From contig OY781919.1 of NCBI GenBank assembly GCA_963677215.1, forward strand, positions 1,922,001 to 1,986,000: a DNA stretch of 64,000 nt, written 5' to 3'. Positions 32,515-40,965 of the stretch are shown here, piece by piece. This stretch comes from G963676795 sp963677215. Lineage in GTDB: Bacteria > Desulfobacterota > Desulfuromonadia > Desulfuromonadales > Geopsychrobacteraceae. The notes under the pieces were generated by a model. It was not told where the DNA came from. It saw nothing but the letters and a program-made list of their open reading frames with translations, and did not search any database. Position 1 is the first letter of the stretch. Each line of letters starts with the position of its first letter. The position numbers were made by a program, and so were the translations under genes.

Positions 32515-33558
32515 TCAAAACCTGGTTGTCAAAGCCAGATGAAAAGTAACGTCGGGGGCTGAATCGACATAGATATCTTCACTGATTGCAAGGTCAAGGC
32601 TTGTTTCGCTGCTGATATCTACAGTGCCGCCGATAATGAGCTGTGCAGACTCTCCGAGTTCGCGCAGCGAGCTGTCATGGTAGAAGGCCGTATGGCCGTC
32701 ACATTGAACCTTTAGCGCCAGCTGTCTGTAGGCTTGCCAGCTGGCGCCAAGGGTTCCAAATGCAACGATCTTGTTCTGCTGTTTTGCCAGAACGTCTCCC
32801 TCTCCCAGCCAAAGGCCGCCGATTGCCGCAAACCCTGAGATGTCGCTCTTTGGTGTTGTCTGCGACCCGCTTATCCAGATGGCCAGGTCGCTGCCGCCGC
32901 TCCCGGTCAACTTGTCCGCATCGCCAGTCGGAACCTTCAGGCTGGTGCGAAGTGCAAGCGCTGTGTTTTCCGTGTTCTTTATTTGCCAGCCTCCGGTCAG
33001 GCTGATATCTCCGAAACCTGCTTCGTTCCGGTGCAAGTCGATCTGGGTTGTTGATCTGGTGTAACTGTAGTTCAGCTGATCACGATCCAGGTTGTTTCTT
33101 TCTCCTTCCGGAAAACCAAAGCTTGTATGCCAGTTGTCGATGAATCCGTCGAGAAATCCCCCCGTGTGGCTGATATAGGGCAGTTCAATGCCGACTTCCA
33201 GATTGTGGCCGATGCCTCGCTTCAGCCTGAGGCGGGTGCGGTATGTCTCGCCGTCGAGAACGATGTCTTCATCGTTTGCGGAGCTGATGCTGCATGAATT
33301 GGCAATGTCGCTGCGTAACTGAACTTCTGTTTCCTGTGCAGGGAGGATCTCGGAAGAGTCTGCTGCCGGTAGCCCGTAGATGGCGATCAGCGGATTCTGG
33401 TTAGTAGTGGCAAAGGGGGTGGGGCGGGCCGCTTGGGCGTGAGATGATATGCCGAATAGGACCAGAAATAATGACAGAAAAAGTTTTCTATTTATAGCGC
33501 CGCCTGTCAAGATTTGATAATTTGCCTGATAGTTTGAGAAAATAATGACAAACGTCAT
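32515..33558 (-). CDS. DUF3187 outer-membrane-type protein
   Basis: 347 aa. Signal peptide (KLFLSLFLVLFGISSHAQA), then beta-rich sequence with alternating patterns and a terminal Phe (ALTTRF), as in outer-membrane barrels. The segments LEVGIELPYISHTGGFLDGFIDNWH and TSLKVPTGDADKLTGSGGSD resemble the DUF3187 family. The N-terminus is uncertain: ATG 33558 adds about 22 residues before the signal peptide and no clear ribosome-binding site marks a later start. Function unknown. Confidence 0.7.
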   Translation of the reverse strand: MTFVIIFSNYQANYQILTGGAINRKLFLSLFLVLFGISSHAQAARPTPFATTNQNPLIAIYGLPAADSSEILPAQETEVQLRSDIANSCSISSANDEDIVLDGETYRTRLRLKRGIGHNLEVGIELPYISHTGGFLDGFIDNWHTSFGFPEGERNNLDRDQLNYSYTRSTTQIDLHRNEAGFGDISLTGGWQIKNTENTALALRTSLKVPTGDADKLTGSGGSDLAIWISGSQTTPKSDISGFAAIGGLWLGEGDVLAKQQNKIVAFGTLGASWQAYRQLALKVQCDGHTAFYHDSSLRELGESAQLIIGGTVDISSETSLDLAISEDIYVDSAPDVTFHLALTTRF

Positions 33559-33662
33559 AATTCATCTTGCAAGAATAGCACGAAATTGTGGTATCTATGG
33601 AAAGTTTTCGGGGCGTATCCGTTTTTCAGGGCGCTTCGGTGGCTTGATAGCTTGGAGCGATA

Positions 33663-35165
33663 ATGAAGGAATCTGTAGATCTGGTTGATAGGCTGTTGCA
33701 GCGGATAGAGGTGGAGGGGCAGTCGGTTTCCGCTGGTCTGGCCGATGCCCTGAAGGAGTTGCGCCAGTGTCTGGCCGAGGCCAGAAACAAGACGATAGAG
33801 TTTGAGGAGATTGCCAACCATCTTTATGACGGGATCTATGTCGCTGATGGCGAGGGGAATACCCTGTTCATCAACAATGCCTACACCCGTATTACCGGGA
33901 TCACGCCGGAGATGGTGTTGGGGCGTAGCGTCAATGATATCGTCAATGATTATATCTACAAGAATGCCGTCACCTCCGAGGTCATCAAGCATAAAAAGAC
34001 GGTCAGTTCGATCGGCGAGAGTTTGCTCAACAAGAAGAAGATGCTGATCACCGGGTCGCCGATCCTTGATGAACATGGAAATGTCAAAAAGGTTGTCATC
34101 AATAACCGGGCATTGACTGATCTGGATGAACTCAAGACTCAGCTGGAAAAAGCCAGGAACAAGCTGAAGACCTCGCAGGAAGAGAATCAGGCCAAGAACT
34201 TCGAGCTGCGGCACCTGCGTAAAAGCCAGATCGACAGCAGTTCCTTTGTCGGGGAGTGTCTGGCGCTGCAGAACATCAAGACCCTGGTTGAACAGGTGGC
34301 TCCGACTGATGCTTCGGTCCTGATTACCGGCGAGACCGGTACTGGCAAGGAGGTTGTGGCCAATGAGATTGTCAAGAACAGTCAGCGCAGCGACAAGCCC
34401 TTTATCAAGATCAACTGCAGTGCCATTCCGGAAAGCCTGCTGGAGAGTGAACTGTTCGGTTATGAGAAGGGGGCCTTTACCGGAGCAAGCAAGGATGGGC
34501 ACCACGGGCTGTTTGAGATCGCCAACGGCGGTACGCTGTTGCTCGACGAAATCGGTGACATGCCGCTGAAGCTTCAGAGTAAGCTGCTGCGGGTTCTGCA
34601 GGGGAAGGAAGTGCAGCGAATCGGTGCACATCGCTCGATTGCGGTTGATGTCAGAATCATTTCCTCGACCAACAAGGACCTCCGTCTCGAGATCAATGAA
34701 GGGCGTTTCAGGGAGGACCTGTTTTACCGGATCAATGTCCTGCCGATCAATATGCCGCCACTGTCGGAACGGGGGGATGATCTGCTGTTATTTAAGGATT
34801 ATTTCCTTGACAAATACAATAAAAAGTATTCAAAGGAGCTTGCGCTTGATAGCAAGACAATCCGGGTTCTGCGGGGCTATGACTGGCCCGGAAATATCCG
34901 CGAGTTTGAAAATATCATTGAGCGGCTGGTGATCATCGCGCAGAATTCCCGGGACGCATTCGGGATCGTTGAAGCGATGTTGCAGGTAGATGATTCCTAT
35001 GCTACAAATATGGGGAAGTCATACCGTGAGATAGTTCTAGACTTTGAAAGACAGCTCATAAAAAAAGCGCTGGAAAAGTACCGGACCACCACTGAAGCCG
35101 CCAAACACCTCAAGCTTGACCAGTCAACGATCGTGAAAAAGAAAAAGCGCCTGGGGATAAAATAG
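33663..35165 (+). CDS. Sigma-54-dependent PAS-AAA-Fis transcriptional activator
   Basis: 500 aa. N-terminal PAS domain (about 40-145, HLYDGIYVADGEGNTLFINNAYTRITG), a coiled-coil linker, AAA+ domain with Walker A GETGTGKE, the sigma-54 contact loop GAFTGA and Walker B LLLDEIGD, and a C-terminal Fis-type helix-turn-helix (TEAAKHLKLDQSTIVKKKKRLG). No receiver domain, so it probably senses a small molecule through PAS. It sits directly upstream of a -24/-12 promoter and the BKACE operon, its almost certain target. Start supported by TTGGAG. Confidence 0.95.
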   Translation: MKESVDLVDRLLQRIEVEGQSVSAGLADALKELRQCLAEARNKTIEFEEIANHLYDGIYVADGEGNTLFINNAYTRITGITPEMVLGRSVNDIVNDYIYKNAVTSEVIKHKKTVSSIGESLLNKKKMLITGSPILDEHGNVKKVVINNRALTDLDELKTQLEKARNKLKTSQEENQAKNFELRHLRKSQIDSSSFVGECLALQNIKTLVEQVAPTDASVLITGETGTGKEVVANEIVKNSQRSDKPFIKINCSAIPESLLESELFGYEKGAFTGASKDGHHGLFEIANGGTLLLDEIGDMPLKLQSKLLRVLQGKEVQRIGAHRSIAVDVRIISSTNKDLRLEINEGRFREDLFYRINVLPINMPPLSERGDDLLLFKDYFLDKYNKKYSKELALDSKTIRVLRGYDWPGNIREFENIIERLVIIAQNSRDAFGIVEAMLQVDDSYATNMGKSYREIVLDFERQLIKKALEKYRTTTEAAKHLKLDQSTIVKKKKRLGIK

Positions 35166-35183
35166 AAGCTTATGTATGACAAG

Positions 35184-35223
35184 TTTATGAAAATCGTCAC
35201 TTTTTTATGACATTTTTCATAAA
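35184..35223 (+). promoter_or_regulatory. Candidate upstream activator site for the BKACE operon
   Basis: Perfect 10-bp inverted repeat TTTATGAAAA (35184-35193) and TTTTCATAAA (35214-35223), centres 30 bp apart (about three helical turns). It lies 70-110 bp upstream of the -24 element, the distance expected for an enhancer bound by a sigma-54 activator. Additional TATGAC words flank both arms. Confidence 0.55.
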
Positions 35224-35294
35224 TTTCTCTGTAAATAAATGTTCACTTAGGTGCGGCCTCGTGTGATTTCAGGAGGTTGTCATCTATGTTGTGC

Positions 35295-35311
35295 TTGGTA
35301 CGGCTATTGCT
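35295..35311 (+). promoter_or_regulatory. Sigma-54 promoter of the BKACE operon
   Basis: TTGGTACGGCTATTGCT matches the -24/-12 consensus with one difference (T for C in TTGGCACG) and exact GG-N10-GC spacing (GG 35297-35298, GC 35309-35310). Expected start near 35322, about 30 bases before the BKACE ATG. Confidence 0.85.
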
Positions 35312-35352
35312 ATATAGCCCGGAATACTCATAACTACATGGAGGTTAAAAAC

Positions 35353-36186
35353 ATGGCAAAAACTATCATTACTGTCGCTGTGACTGGTGCTTGGCCAAAG
35401 AAGAAGGACAACCCGAACGTTCCAATGACTCCTTCCGAGATTGCCGACGACGTTTACGCTTGTTGGAAAGCTGGTGCATCCGTTGCTCACCTGCACATGC
35501 GTGATGAAGAAGGTAATGGTACCATGAGCGCTGACAAGTTCCGTGAGACTGAAGGCCTGCTCAGAGAAAGATACCCAGACTGTGACGTCATTCTCAACTA
35601 CACCACCTCCGGTGATCTGAACGCTACCGACGAAACCCGTATGGCTCACCTGATCGAGCTCAAGCCTGACATGGCTTCCTACGATTGCGGTACCATGAAC
35701 TGGGGCCACAGCACTCTGTTCGTCAACCATCCAAAATTCCTGGAAAAACTGGGCGAAGTTCTGATTGAGAACAACATCAAGCCGGAAGTTGAAATCTTCG
35801 ACGCTGGTATGTACTACAACTCCCGTTACTACGTTAAAAAAGGTTTCCTCCAGGAACCAGTTCACTATCAGTTCGTTCTGGGCGCACCAGGTGGTTCTAC
35901 CGCTACCGTTGAAAACCTGACCTACCTCAAAGGCCTGCTGCCAGAAAACTGCACCTGGTCTGCTCTGGGTATCGGCCGTGGCCACATGCCAATCATGTAC
36001 GCTACCATCGCTATGGGCGGCCACATCCGCGTTGGTCTGGAAGACAACGTCATGTACGATAAGGACACCCTGGCAACCGGTAACGTTCAGCTGATCGAGC
36101 GCGCTGCACGTGCTGTCCGTGAGTTCGGTAACGAAGTTGCTACTCCAGCTGAAGCTCGCGAAATGCTGAGCCTGCCTAAGAAATAA
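35353..36186 (+). CDS. Beta-keto acid cleavage enzyme (BKACE/Kce family)
   Basis: 277 aa TIM-barrel zinc enzyme that condenses a beta-keto acid with acetyl-CoA, giving acetoacetate and a new acyl-CoA. The zinc ligands known for 3-keto-5-aminohexanoate cleavage enzyme are matched at His46 and His48 (HLHMRD) and Glu230 (GLEDN), with Arg226 also matched. ATG 35353 has GGAGG upstream; the longer frame to 35251 would run through the promoter. Codons are strongly biased (GCT, GGT, CCA), suggesting very high expression. With no lysine-fermentation genes nearby, dehydrocarnitine or another beta-keto acid is a likelier substrate. Confidence 0.92.
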   Translation: MAKTIITVAVTGAWPKKKDNPNVPMTPSEIADDVYACWKAGASVAHLHMRDEEGNGTMSADKFRETEGLLRERYPDCDVILNYTTSGDLNATDETRMAHLIELKPDMASYDCGTMNWGHSTLFVNHPKFLEKLGEVLIENNIKPEVEIFDAGMYYNSRYYVKKGFLQEPVHYQFVLGAPGGSTATVENLTYLKGLLPENCTWSALGIGRGHMPIMYATIAMGGHIRVGLEDNVMYDKDTLATGNVQLIERAARAVREFGNEVATPAEAREMLSLPKK

Positions 36187-36202
36187 GAGAGGCTGAGCCG
36201 AT

Positions 36203-37162
36203 ATGATTAAAAACATCGCCGTTATTGGTGGCGGAACCATGGGGCATTCCATTGCCCTGAACTTCGCTATCTACGAGTACCCGGTTCAGCTCTGGGTTAC
36301 CCGTCAGAAGTACATCGATGAGCTGCCTGGAATCATGGCAGGTCGTCTTGCGGTTCTTGAGCAGGAAGGAATGCTCAACGGCCAGACCGTTGCCCAGGTT
36401 CTTGACCGCATTGTCATCACCATGGACAAGAAGGCTGCAACTGAGGATGCCGACTACATCATTGAAGCGGTTCCTGAGAATGCTGAAATCAAAGCCGACC
36501 TGTTTGCCGAGCTGGATGGCTGGTGTAAAGAGACCTGTATCTTTGCAACCAACACCTCCTCCCTGACTCTGGCTGACTGCATGGCCAAGATTCCGGAATC
36601 CCGCAAGCAGCGCACCCTGGTTTGTCACTGGTACAATCCACCACTGCTGATGCCGATTGCCGAGCTGTCCAACTTCGGTAACATGCCAGCTGAAATCCTG
36701 GCCGAGGTTGAGGAACTTTACAAGTCGATCAACAAGGTTGTTGTCAAGGTCGACAAGGAAGTTCCTGGTCTGGTTGCCAACCGTATCCAGCAGGCAGTTG
36801 CCCGTGAGGTCTTCTGGCTGATGGCTAACGAGGTTGCTTCACCGGAAGACATCGACAAAGGCCTGATGTATGGTCCTGCTTTCCGCTACGCAACAACTGG
36901 CCAGCTGGCCGTTGCTGACTTCGGCGGTCTCGACATCTGGTGTGTTGTCGGTGACAACCTGCTGTCCGTTATGGACAACTCGCAGAAAGCCAACGACATC
37001 CTGCGCAACAAGGTTGAAGCTGGCGAGTTGGGCTTCAAGTCCGGAAAAGGCTTCTTCGACTACAGCAAGGTCGACGGCGAAGCGCTGCAGAAAGATTACC
37101 TGCTGCGTCTGATCAACCAGCTGAAAGCCAGCGAGTACTACAAGAAGCAGTTTGAAAAATAA
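36203..37162 (+). CDS. 3-hydroxyacyl-CoA dehydrogenase-family NAD enzyme (possible L-carnitine dehydrogenase)
   Basis: 319 aa. N-terminal Rossmann motif GGGTMG (9-14), catalytic His142 in CHWYNPP, and the C-terminal dehydrogenase domain with KEVPGLVANRI and GKGFFDYS. The family oxidises 3-hydroxyacyl-CoAs, but members of this size also include L-carnitine dehydrogenase. Located 16 bp after BKACE, it would supply the beta-keto acid for cleavage. It could instead be a plain 3-hydroxybutyryl-CoA dehydrogenase; phylogeny would be needed. Confidence 0.85.
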   Translation: MIKNIAVIGGGTMGHSIALNFAIYEYPVQLWVTRQKYIDELPGIMAGRLAVLEQEGMLNGQTVAQVLDRIVITMDKKAATEDADYIIEAVPENAEIKADLFAELDGWCKETCIFATNTSSLTLADCMAKIPESRKQRTLVCHWYNPPLLMPIAELSNFGNMPAEILAEVEELYKSINKVVVKVDKEVPGLVANRIQQAVAREVFWLMANEVASPEDIDKGLMYGPAFRYATTGQLAVADFGGLDIWCVVGDNLLSVMDNSQKANDILRNKVEAGELGFKSGKGFFDYSKVDGEALQKDYLLRLINQLKASEYYKKQFEK

Positions 37163-37175
37163 GTAACACCCCCAG

Positions 37176-37223
37176 TCGCCGCAGAGGGTATGAAAAACGT
37201 CATACCCTCTGCGGTGATTCTTT
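37176..37223 (+). terminator. Strong intra-cluster hairpin (terminator or attenuator)
   Basis: An 18-bp stem with one G-T pair (37176-37193 with 37200-37217), loop AAAACG, then TTCTTT. It splits the cluster between the dehydrogenase and thiolase genes; the weak T tract suggests partial readthrough or a processing/stability element. Confidence 0.65.
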
Positions 37224-37263
37224 AGAGGTTAAATTAATTCTTGAAATACCTGATGGAAGCACT

Positions 37264-37295
37264 TTCTCCCTCCCTGGCGTGTCAGGGGGGGAGAA
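37264..37295 (+). other. Second strong hairpin upstream of thiolase gene
   Basis: 13-bp stem TTCTCCCTCCCTG/CAGGGGGGGAGAA with one wobble and a 6-nt loop, not followed by a T run. Together with the hairpin at 37176 it may set transcript stoichiometry or protect a 3' or 5' end. Confidence 0.5.
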
Positions 37296-37379
37296 TTGTG
37301 TGTTCCTTCAATTACGGCTTGGTAATTTTTCATACAAGTCGCACGTAATATCTTACCTACCATTTTTAAGGAGTTAGTC

Positions 37380-38561
37380 ATGGAAGAAGTTTACATTGTT
37401 GGCGCTGCCCGTACCCCACTCGGAAGTTTCGGCGGTACCCTCGCAAATACCCCTGCGGTTGAGCTCGGCGCTGTTGCAATCGAAGCAGCTCTGGAACGTG
37501 CCGGCGTTGCCAAGGCAGATGTCGATGAAGTCATGTTCGGTTGTGTTCTCCAGGGTGGCCAGGGCCAGAACGTTGCCCGTCAGGTTCTGATGAAAGCCGG
37601 GATTCCTCAGGAAAAACCAGCTCATACTGTAAACATCGTCTGTGGTTCCGGTCTGCGTACCGTTGGTTCTGCTGCTCAGGCAATCAAAGCTGGTGATGCA
37701 GACATCGTTGTTGCCGGTGGTACCGAGAACATGAGCCTCGCTGCCTACGCTCTGCCTAAGGCAAGAACCGGTTACCGCATGGGTAACGGCGAGCTGGTTG
37801 ACATGATGGTCAATGACGGTCTGTGGGATGCTTTCAATAACTACCACATGGGTATTACCGCTGAGAACCTGGCTGAGAAATACAGCCTGACCCGTGAAGA
37901 ACTCGACGCGTTCTCTGCTCAAAGCCAGAACCGTGCTGAAGCCGCTATCACTTCCGGTCGTTTCAAGGATGAGATCGTTCCAGTTACCATCCCACAGCGT
38001 AAAGGCGACCCGATCGTCTTTGATACCGACGAATTCGTAAAATTCGGTTCCACTCCGGAGAAACTTGCTAAACTGCGTCCTGCTTTCAAAAAAGACGGCG
38101 TTGTTACCGCAGGTAACGCTTCCGGTGTTAACGACGGTGCTGCTGCCATCATCGTTGCCAGCGGCAAGGCTGTTAAAGAAAAAGGCCTGAAGCCAATGGC
38201 CAAGATCGTTTCCTTCTCCGTATACGGCTGTGATCCATCCATCATGGGTATCGGTCCTGTTGAGTCGACCCGCGAAGCTCTGAAAAAAGCTGGTTGGACC
38301 GTTGCTGATCTCGACCTGATCGAAGCTAACGAAGCTTTCGCTTCCCAGGCTCTGTCGGTTATGAAGGAACTGGAACTGAACCCTGAGATCACCAACGTTA
38401 ACGGTGGTGCTATCGCTATCGGTCACCCAATCGGTTCTTCAGGTGCCCGTGTTCTGACCACTCTGCTCTTTGAAATGGAAAAACGCGACGCGAAAAAAGG
38501 TCTGGCAACTCTGTGCATCGGCGGTGGTATGGGTATCGCCATGTGTGTTGAGCGCGTCTAA
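37380..38561 (+). CDS. Acetyl-CoA acetyltransferase (thiolase)
   Basis: 393 aa. Nucleophilic Cys88 in NIVCGSGLRTV, the His motif GHPIGSSGAR and the second Cys motif LCIGGGMG near the C-terminus: a full degradative/biosynthetic thiolase. Expected to split acetoacetyl-CoA with CoA into two acetyl-CoA. Start has AAGGAG. Codon bias is as strong as in BKACE. Followed by the CoA-transferase genes. Confidence 0.94.
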   Translation: MEEVYIVGAARTPLGSFGGTLANTPAVELGAVAIEAALERAGVAKADVDEVMFGCVLQGGQGQNVARQVLMKAGIPQEKPAHTVNIVCGSGLRTVGSAAQAIKAGDADIVVAGGTENMSLAAYALPKARTGYRMGNGELVDMMVNDGLWDAFNNYHMGITAENLAEKYSLTREELDAFSAQSQNRAEAAITSGRFKDEIVPVTIPQRKGDPIVFDTDEFVKFGSTPEKLAKLRPAFKKDGVVTAGNASGVNDGAAAIIVASGKAVKEKGLKPMAKIVSFSVYGCDPSIMGIGPVESTREALKKAGWTVADLDLIEANEAFASQALSVMKELELNPEITNVNGGAIAIGHPIGSSGARVLTTLLFEMEKRDAKKGLATLCIGGGMGIAMCVERV

Positions 38562-38604
38562 GGTCTTTTTTGTCGTTAACTCCATTTTTTAGAGGGTTGA
38601 ATTT

Positions 38605-39303
38605 ATGAACAAGGAAGTCAGCCTCAAAGAGGCTATGTCCCACATTAAAAGTGGGCAGACCATCATGAGTAATGGTTTTCTGGGCGTTAAAAGCCCGGAA
38701 ACCATTCTTGATGCCATGGTCGAGCAAGGAATCGGCGATCTGACACTGATTGTTACCGATACCGCCATGCCGGGTAAGGGAGCCAGCAAGCTGATTGCCA
38801 AGAAACTGGTCAAGAAGCTCTACGCTTCACATATCGGTACCAATCCGGAAACCGGTCGTCAGATGAATTCTGATGAACTTGACGTTGAGCTGGTTCCTCA
38901 GGGAACCCTTGCTGAGCGTATCCGTTGTGGCGGTTCCGGTATCGGTGGATTCCTGACTCCGACCGGTGCAGGTACCCTGGTCGAAGAGGGTAAGCAGAAG
39001 CTGACCATCGACGGCAAGGATTACATCCTGGAACTGCCTCTGCACGCGGATGTTGCCCTCATCAGAGGGTCCGTTGTTGATCGCATGGGTAATGTCTACT
39101 ACCGTGGTACGACTAAGAACTTCAGTATCGTTATGGCGATGGCCGCTGATTACGTCATCGTCGAAGCCGACCTGATCGTTGAAGTTGGTGAGCTGGGCCC
39201 GGATATGATCATGACCCCGGGTGTTTTTGTCGATGCGATCATTCAGACCGAAGAAGCATATCAGGGTGATGCTGAGCAGTTGAAGGAGAGTATTCATGGC
39301 TGA
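38605..39303 (+). CDS. 3-oxoacid/acetoacetate CoA-transferase subunit A
   Basis: 232 aa, family I CoA-transferase alpha subunit, with the N-terminal SLKEAMSHIKSGQTIMSNGF and glycine-rich GIGGFLTPTGAGT segment. Pairs with the next gene, overlapping it by 8 bp. Would load acetoacetate released by BKACE with CoA from another acyl-CoA. Annotated relatives are butyrate-acetoacetate or succinyl-CoA:3-oxoacid transferases; the CoA donor is not readable. Confidence 0.92.
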   Translation: MNKEVSLKEAMSHIKSGQTIMSNGFLGVKSPETILDAMVEQGIGDLTLIVTDTAMPGKGASKLIAKKLVKKLYASHIGTNPETGRQMNSDELDVELVPQGTLAERIRCGGSGIGGFLTPTGAGTLVEEGKQKLTIDGKDYILELPLHADVALIRGSVVDRMGNVYYRGTTKNFSIVMAMAADYVIVEADLIVEVGELGPDMIMTPGVFVDAIIQTEEAYQGDAEQLKESIHG

Positions 39304-39943
39304 GTTGAGTGATAAGGACCTTATTGCCAAGCGTGCCGCTCAGGAGCTCAAGGACGGCGATGTCGTCAACCTGGGCATCGGTCTGCCGACCCTGGTCTCC
39401 AACTTTGTTCCTGAAGGTATCCACATTACCCTGCATGCCGAGAACGGCATTCTGGGAATGGGCCCTTCGAGCAAAGAAGGCACCGAGGACAGCGATGTTA
39501 TCAACGCAGGTGGTTCTCACGTTGATATTCTGCCGGGCGCCAGCTTTTTCGACAGTGCGACCTCTTTCGCCATTATCCGTGGTGGTCACATCGACATCAC
39601 TATCCTTGGCGCTTTGCAGGTTGACGCCAAGGGGAATATCGCCAGCCACATGGTTCCGGGAAAAATGGTTCCAGGTATGGGCGGTGCAATGGACCTGGTT
39701 GCCGGTGCTAAAAAGGTTATCGTTGCCATGCAGCACACTGCAAAAGGTAGCCACAAGATCATGAAAGAGTGCACCCTGCCGTTGACTGGTGTTGGTGTTG
39801 TCGACATGATCATCACCGATATGGGCGTCATGGAAGTCACTGAAAACGGACTTCTGCTCAAAGAGATCAAGCCAGGTGTCAAGCTGGAAGATGTTATTGC
39901 TGCAACTGACGCTGAACTGCTGCTGCCGGACGATATGGTCTGA
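39296..39943 (+). CDS. 3-oxoacid/acetoacetate CoA-transferase subunit B
   Basis: 215 aa beta subunit carrying the catalytic Glu49 in HAENGILGMGP, which forms the glutamyl-CoA thioester, and the SENG-like and GMGGAMDLVAGAKKVI motifs of family I enzymes. Last gene of the cluster, followed by a strong terminator. Confidence 0.93.
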   Translation: MAELSDKDLIAKRAAQELKDGDVVNLGIGLPTLVSNFVPEGIHITLHAENGILGMGPSSKEGTEDSDVINAGGSHVDILPGASFFDSATSFAIIRGGHIDITILGALQVDAKGNIASHMVPGKMVPGMGGAMDLVAGAKKVIVAMQHTAKGSHKIMKECTLPLTGVGVVDMIITDMGVMEVTENGLLLKEIKPGVKLEDVIAATDAELLLPDDMV

Positions 39944-39966
39944 TAAGCGAGTTCTGGCTGAACAAG

Positions 39967-40004
39967 AAAAAGGTCTCCGGAGTCATTCCGGGGACCTTTT
40001 TTTT
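39967..40004 (+). terminator. Terminator of the CoA-transferase operon
   Basis: Stem AAAAAGGTCTCCGGA/TTCCGGGGACCTTTTT with a 4-nt loop and eight T residues (39997-40004). The A-rich 5' arm makes it able to work on both strands. Confidence 0.9.
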
Positions 40005-40008
40005 ATGC

Positions 40009-40492
40009 TCAGCCCAACTTTTCCAGCTGTAGTTGGAGATCAAAGACCACGGTGAGGATTGTTTTCATGTTGTTCTTCAGGCGGTGTCCGTCGTTAACGG
40101 TGATCAGGCGTTCGCCGAAGGGGAGGCTGACCTCATGAGGCACGACGTCGTCCTGCATCCCATGGATGACCCGGGTCGGGGGGAGACGGTCAAGAGTCAG
40201 TCGCGCTGCCGCAGGCCGGTTAAGTGCCGGCGCACAGAGGACCATGCCGGCAACCAGCTGGGGGGGCTTTCTGTTGAAGCAGCAGAGCCATCAACCCGCC
40301 CATGCTCGATCCAACCACGAGATGCGGCTGAGGCTCGTTTTTCAGTGTCGCCAGGATAATCTCCAGGCGCTCATCCTCGTCCACAATGTCCCGGCAGTCG
40401 GGCGCAGCTATTGAGCCGAAAACTCGTTTCAATGCCTGATATTTGATGCCATGGGGGCCGGACTCAAGACCATGGAGGAATAATATTTTCAT
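40009..40492 (-). pseudogene. Alpha/beta hydrolase (YqiA/YcfP-like) with frameshift
   Basis: Two frames together give one hydrolase of about 160 aa: 40492-40260 encodes the N-terminus (KILFLHGLESGPHG, nucleophile VVGSSMGG), and 40245-40009 the C-terminus (Asp in HGMQDDVVP, His in NDGHRL). The switch falls at a run of seven G (40260-40266, C7 on the coding strand); removing one base restores QKAPQLVAGMVLCAPALN. All triad residues survive, so this is a sequencing error, a phase-variable tract or a very recent loss. Third in the minus-strand unit after pilT. Confidence 0.8.
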
Positions 40493-40503
40493 GAGTGGTC
40501 TTG

Positions 40504-40956
40504 TCAGTCGTAGACGTGCATGATTTTATCGCGGGCGATGTAGCAGACCTTGTTTTCGGTCAGAAAGGGGAGAAACCTGTCGCTCTGGTTGAGGAAGTCC
40601 TTTACCCGATTGCGTTCCGTTGGCAGGTTGACGTGAATGACGGCGGAAATTTCATCATCAAGCAGGGTCTGAAGGCGGATCTCATGCCTGCAGCCCAGGG
40701 TTGAGAGCGAGTCAAATTCGTCTTCGGCGGCGACACAGACTGAAACAACCAGCATCAGGTTGATCAGTTCTATTCCGTCGGCCGTCCTGATTGCAAGAAA
40801 GCTTTCGTTGCCGTTCAGGACTTCGCCGACCCTTTCCGGGCCGCTCAGGTGTTCACTGTGCAGTTGAAGAAAAATATCACCATAGAGCTGTTTGCCGGTC
40901 AGCATGGTGATTTTTGCCGAGCGGGTTGCAACATCAATTTTCTGAGTATCGTCCAT
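40504..40956 (-). CDS. Hypothetical protein downstream of pilT
   Basis: 150 aa, soluble. Beta-rich first half (TRSAKITMLTGKQLYGDIFLQLHSEHL...RVGEVLNGNESFLAIRTADG) and a second half that also ends IARDKIMHVYD. It may belong to the small DUF6812 group found near PilT genes, but I am unsure. 9 bp after the pilT stop and 11 bp before the hydrolase, so co-transcribed. AGGGAAT precedes the ATG. Confidence 0.7.
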   Translation of the reverse strand: MDDTQKIDVATRSAKITMLTGKQLYGDIFLQLHSEHLSGPERVGEVLNGNESFLAIRTADGIELINLMLVVSVCVAAEDEFDSLSTLGCRHEIRLQTLLDDEISAVIHVNLPTERNRVKDFLNQSDRFLPFLTENKVCYIARDKIMHVYD

Positions 40957-40965
40957 ACAGATTCC

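Noticed and set aside
35353..39943. Classical lysine fermentation operon
   Set aside because: The aminomutases, 3,5-diaminohexanoate dehydrogenase and 3-aminobutyryl-CoA ammonia lyase are absent, and the dehydrogenase belongs to a different family.
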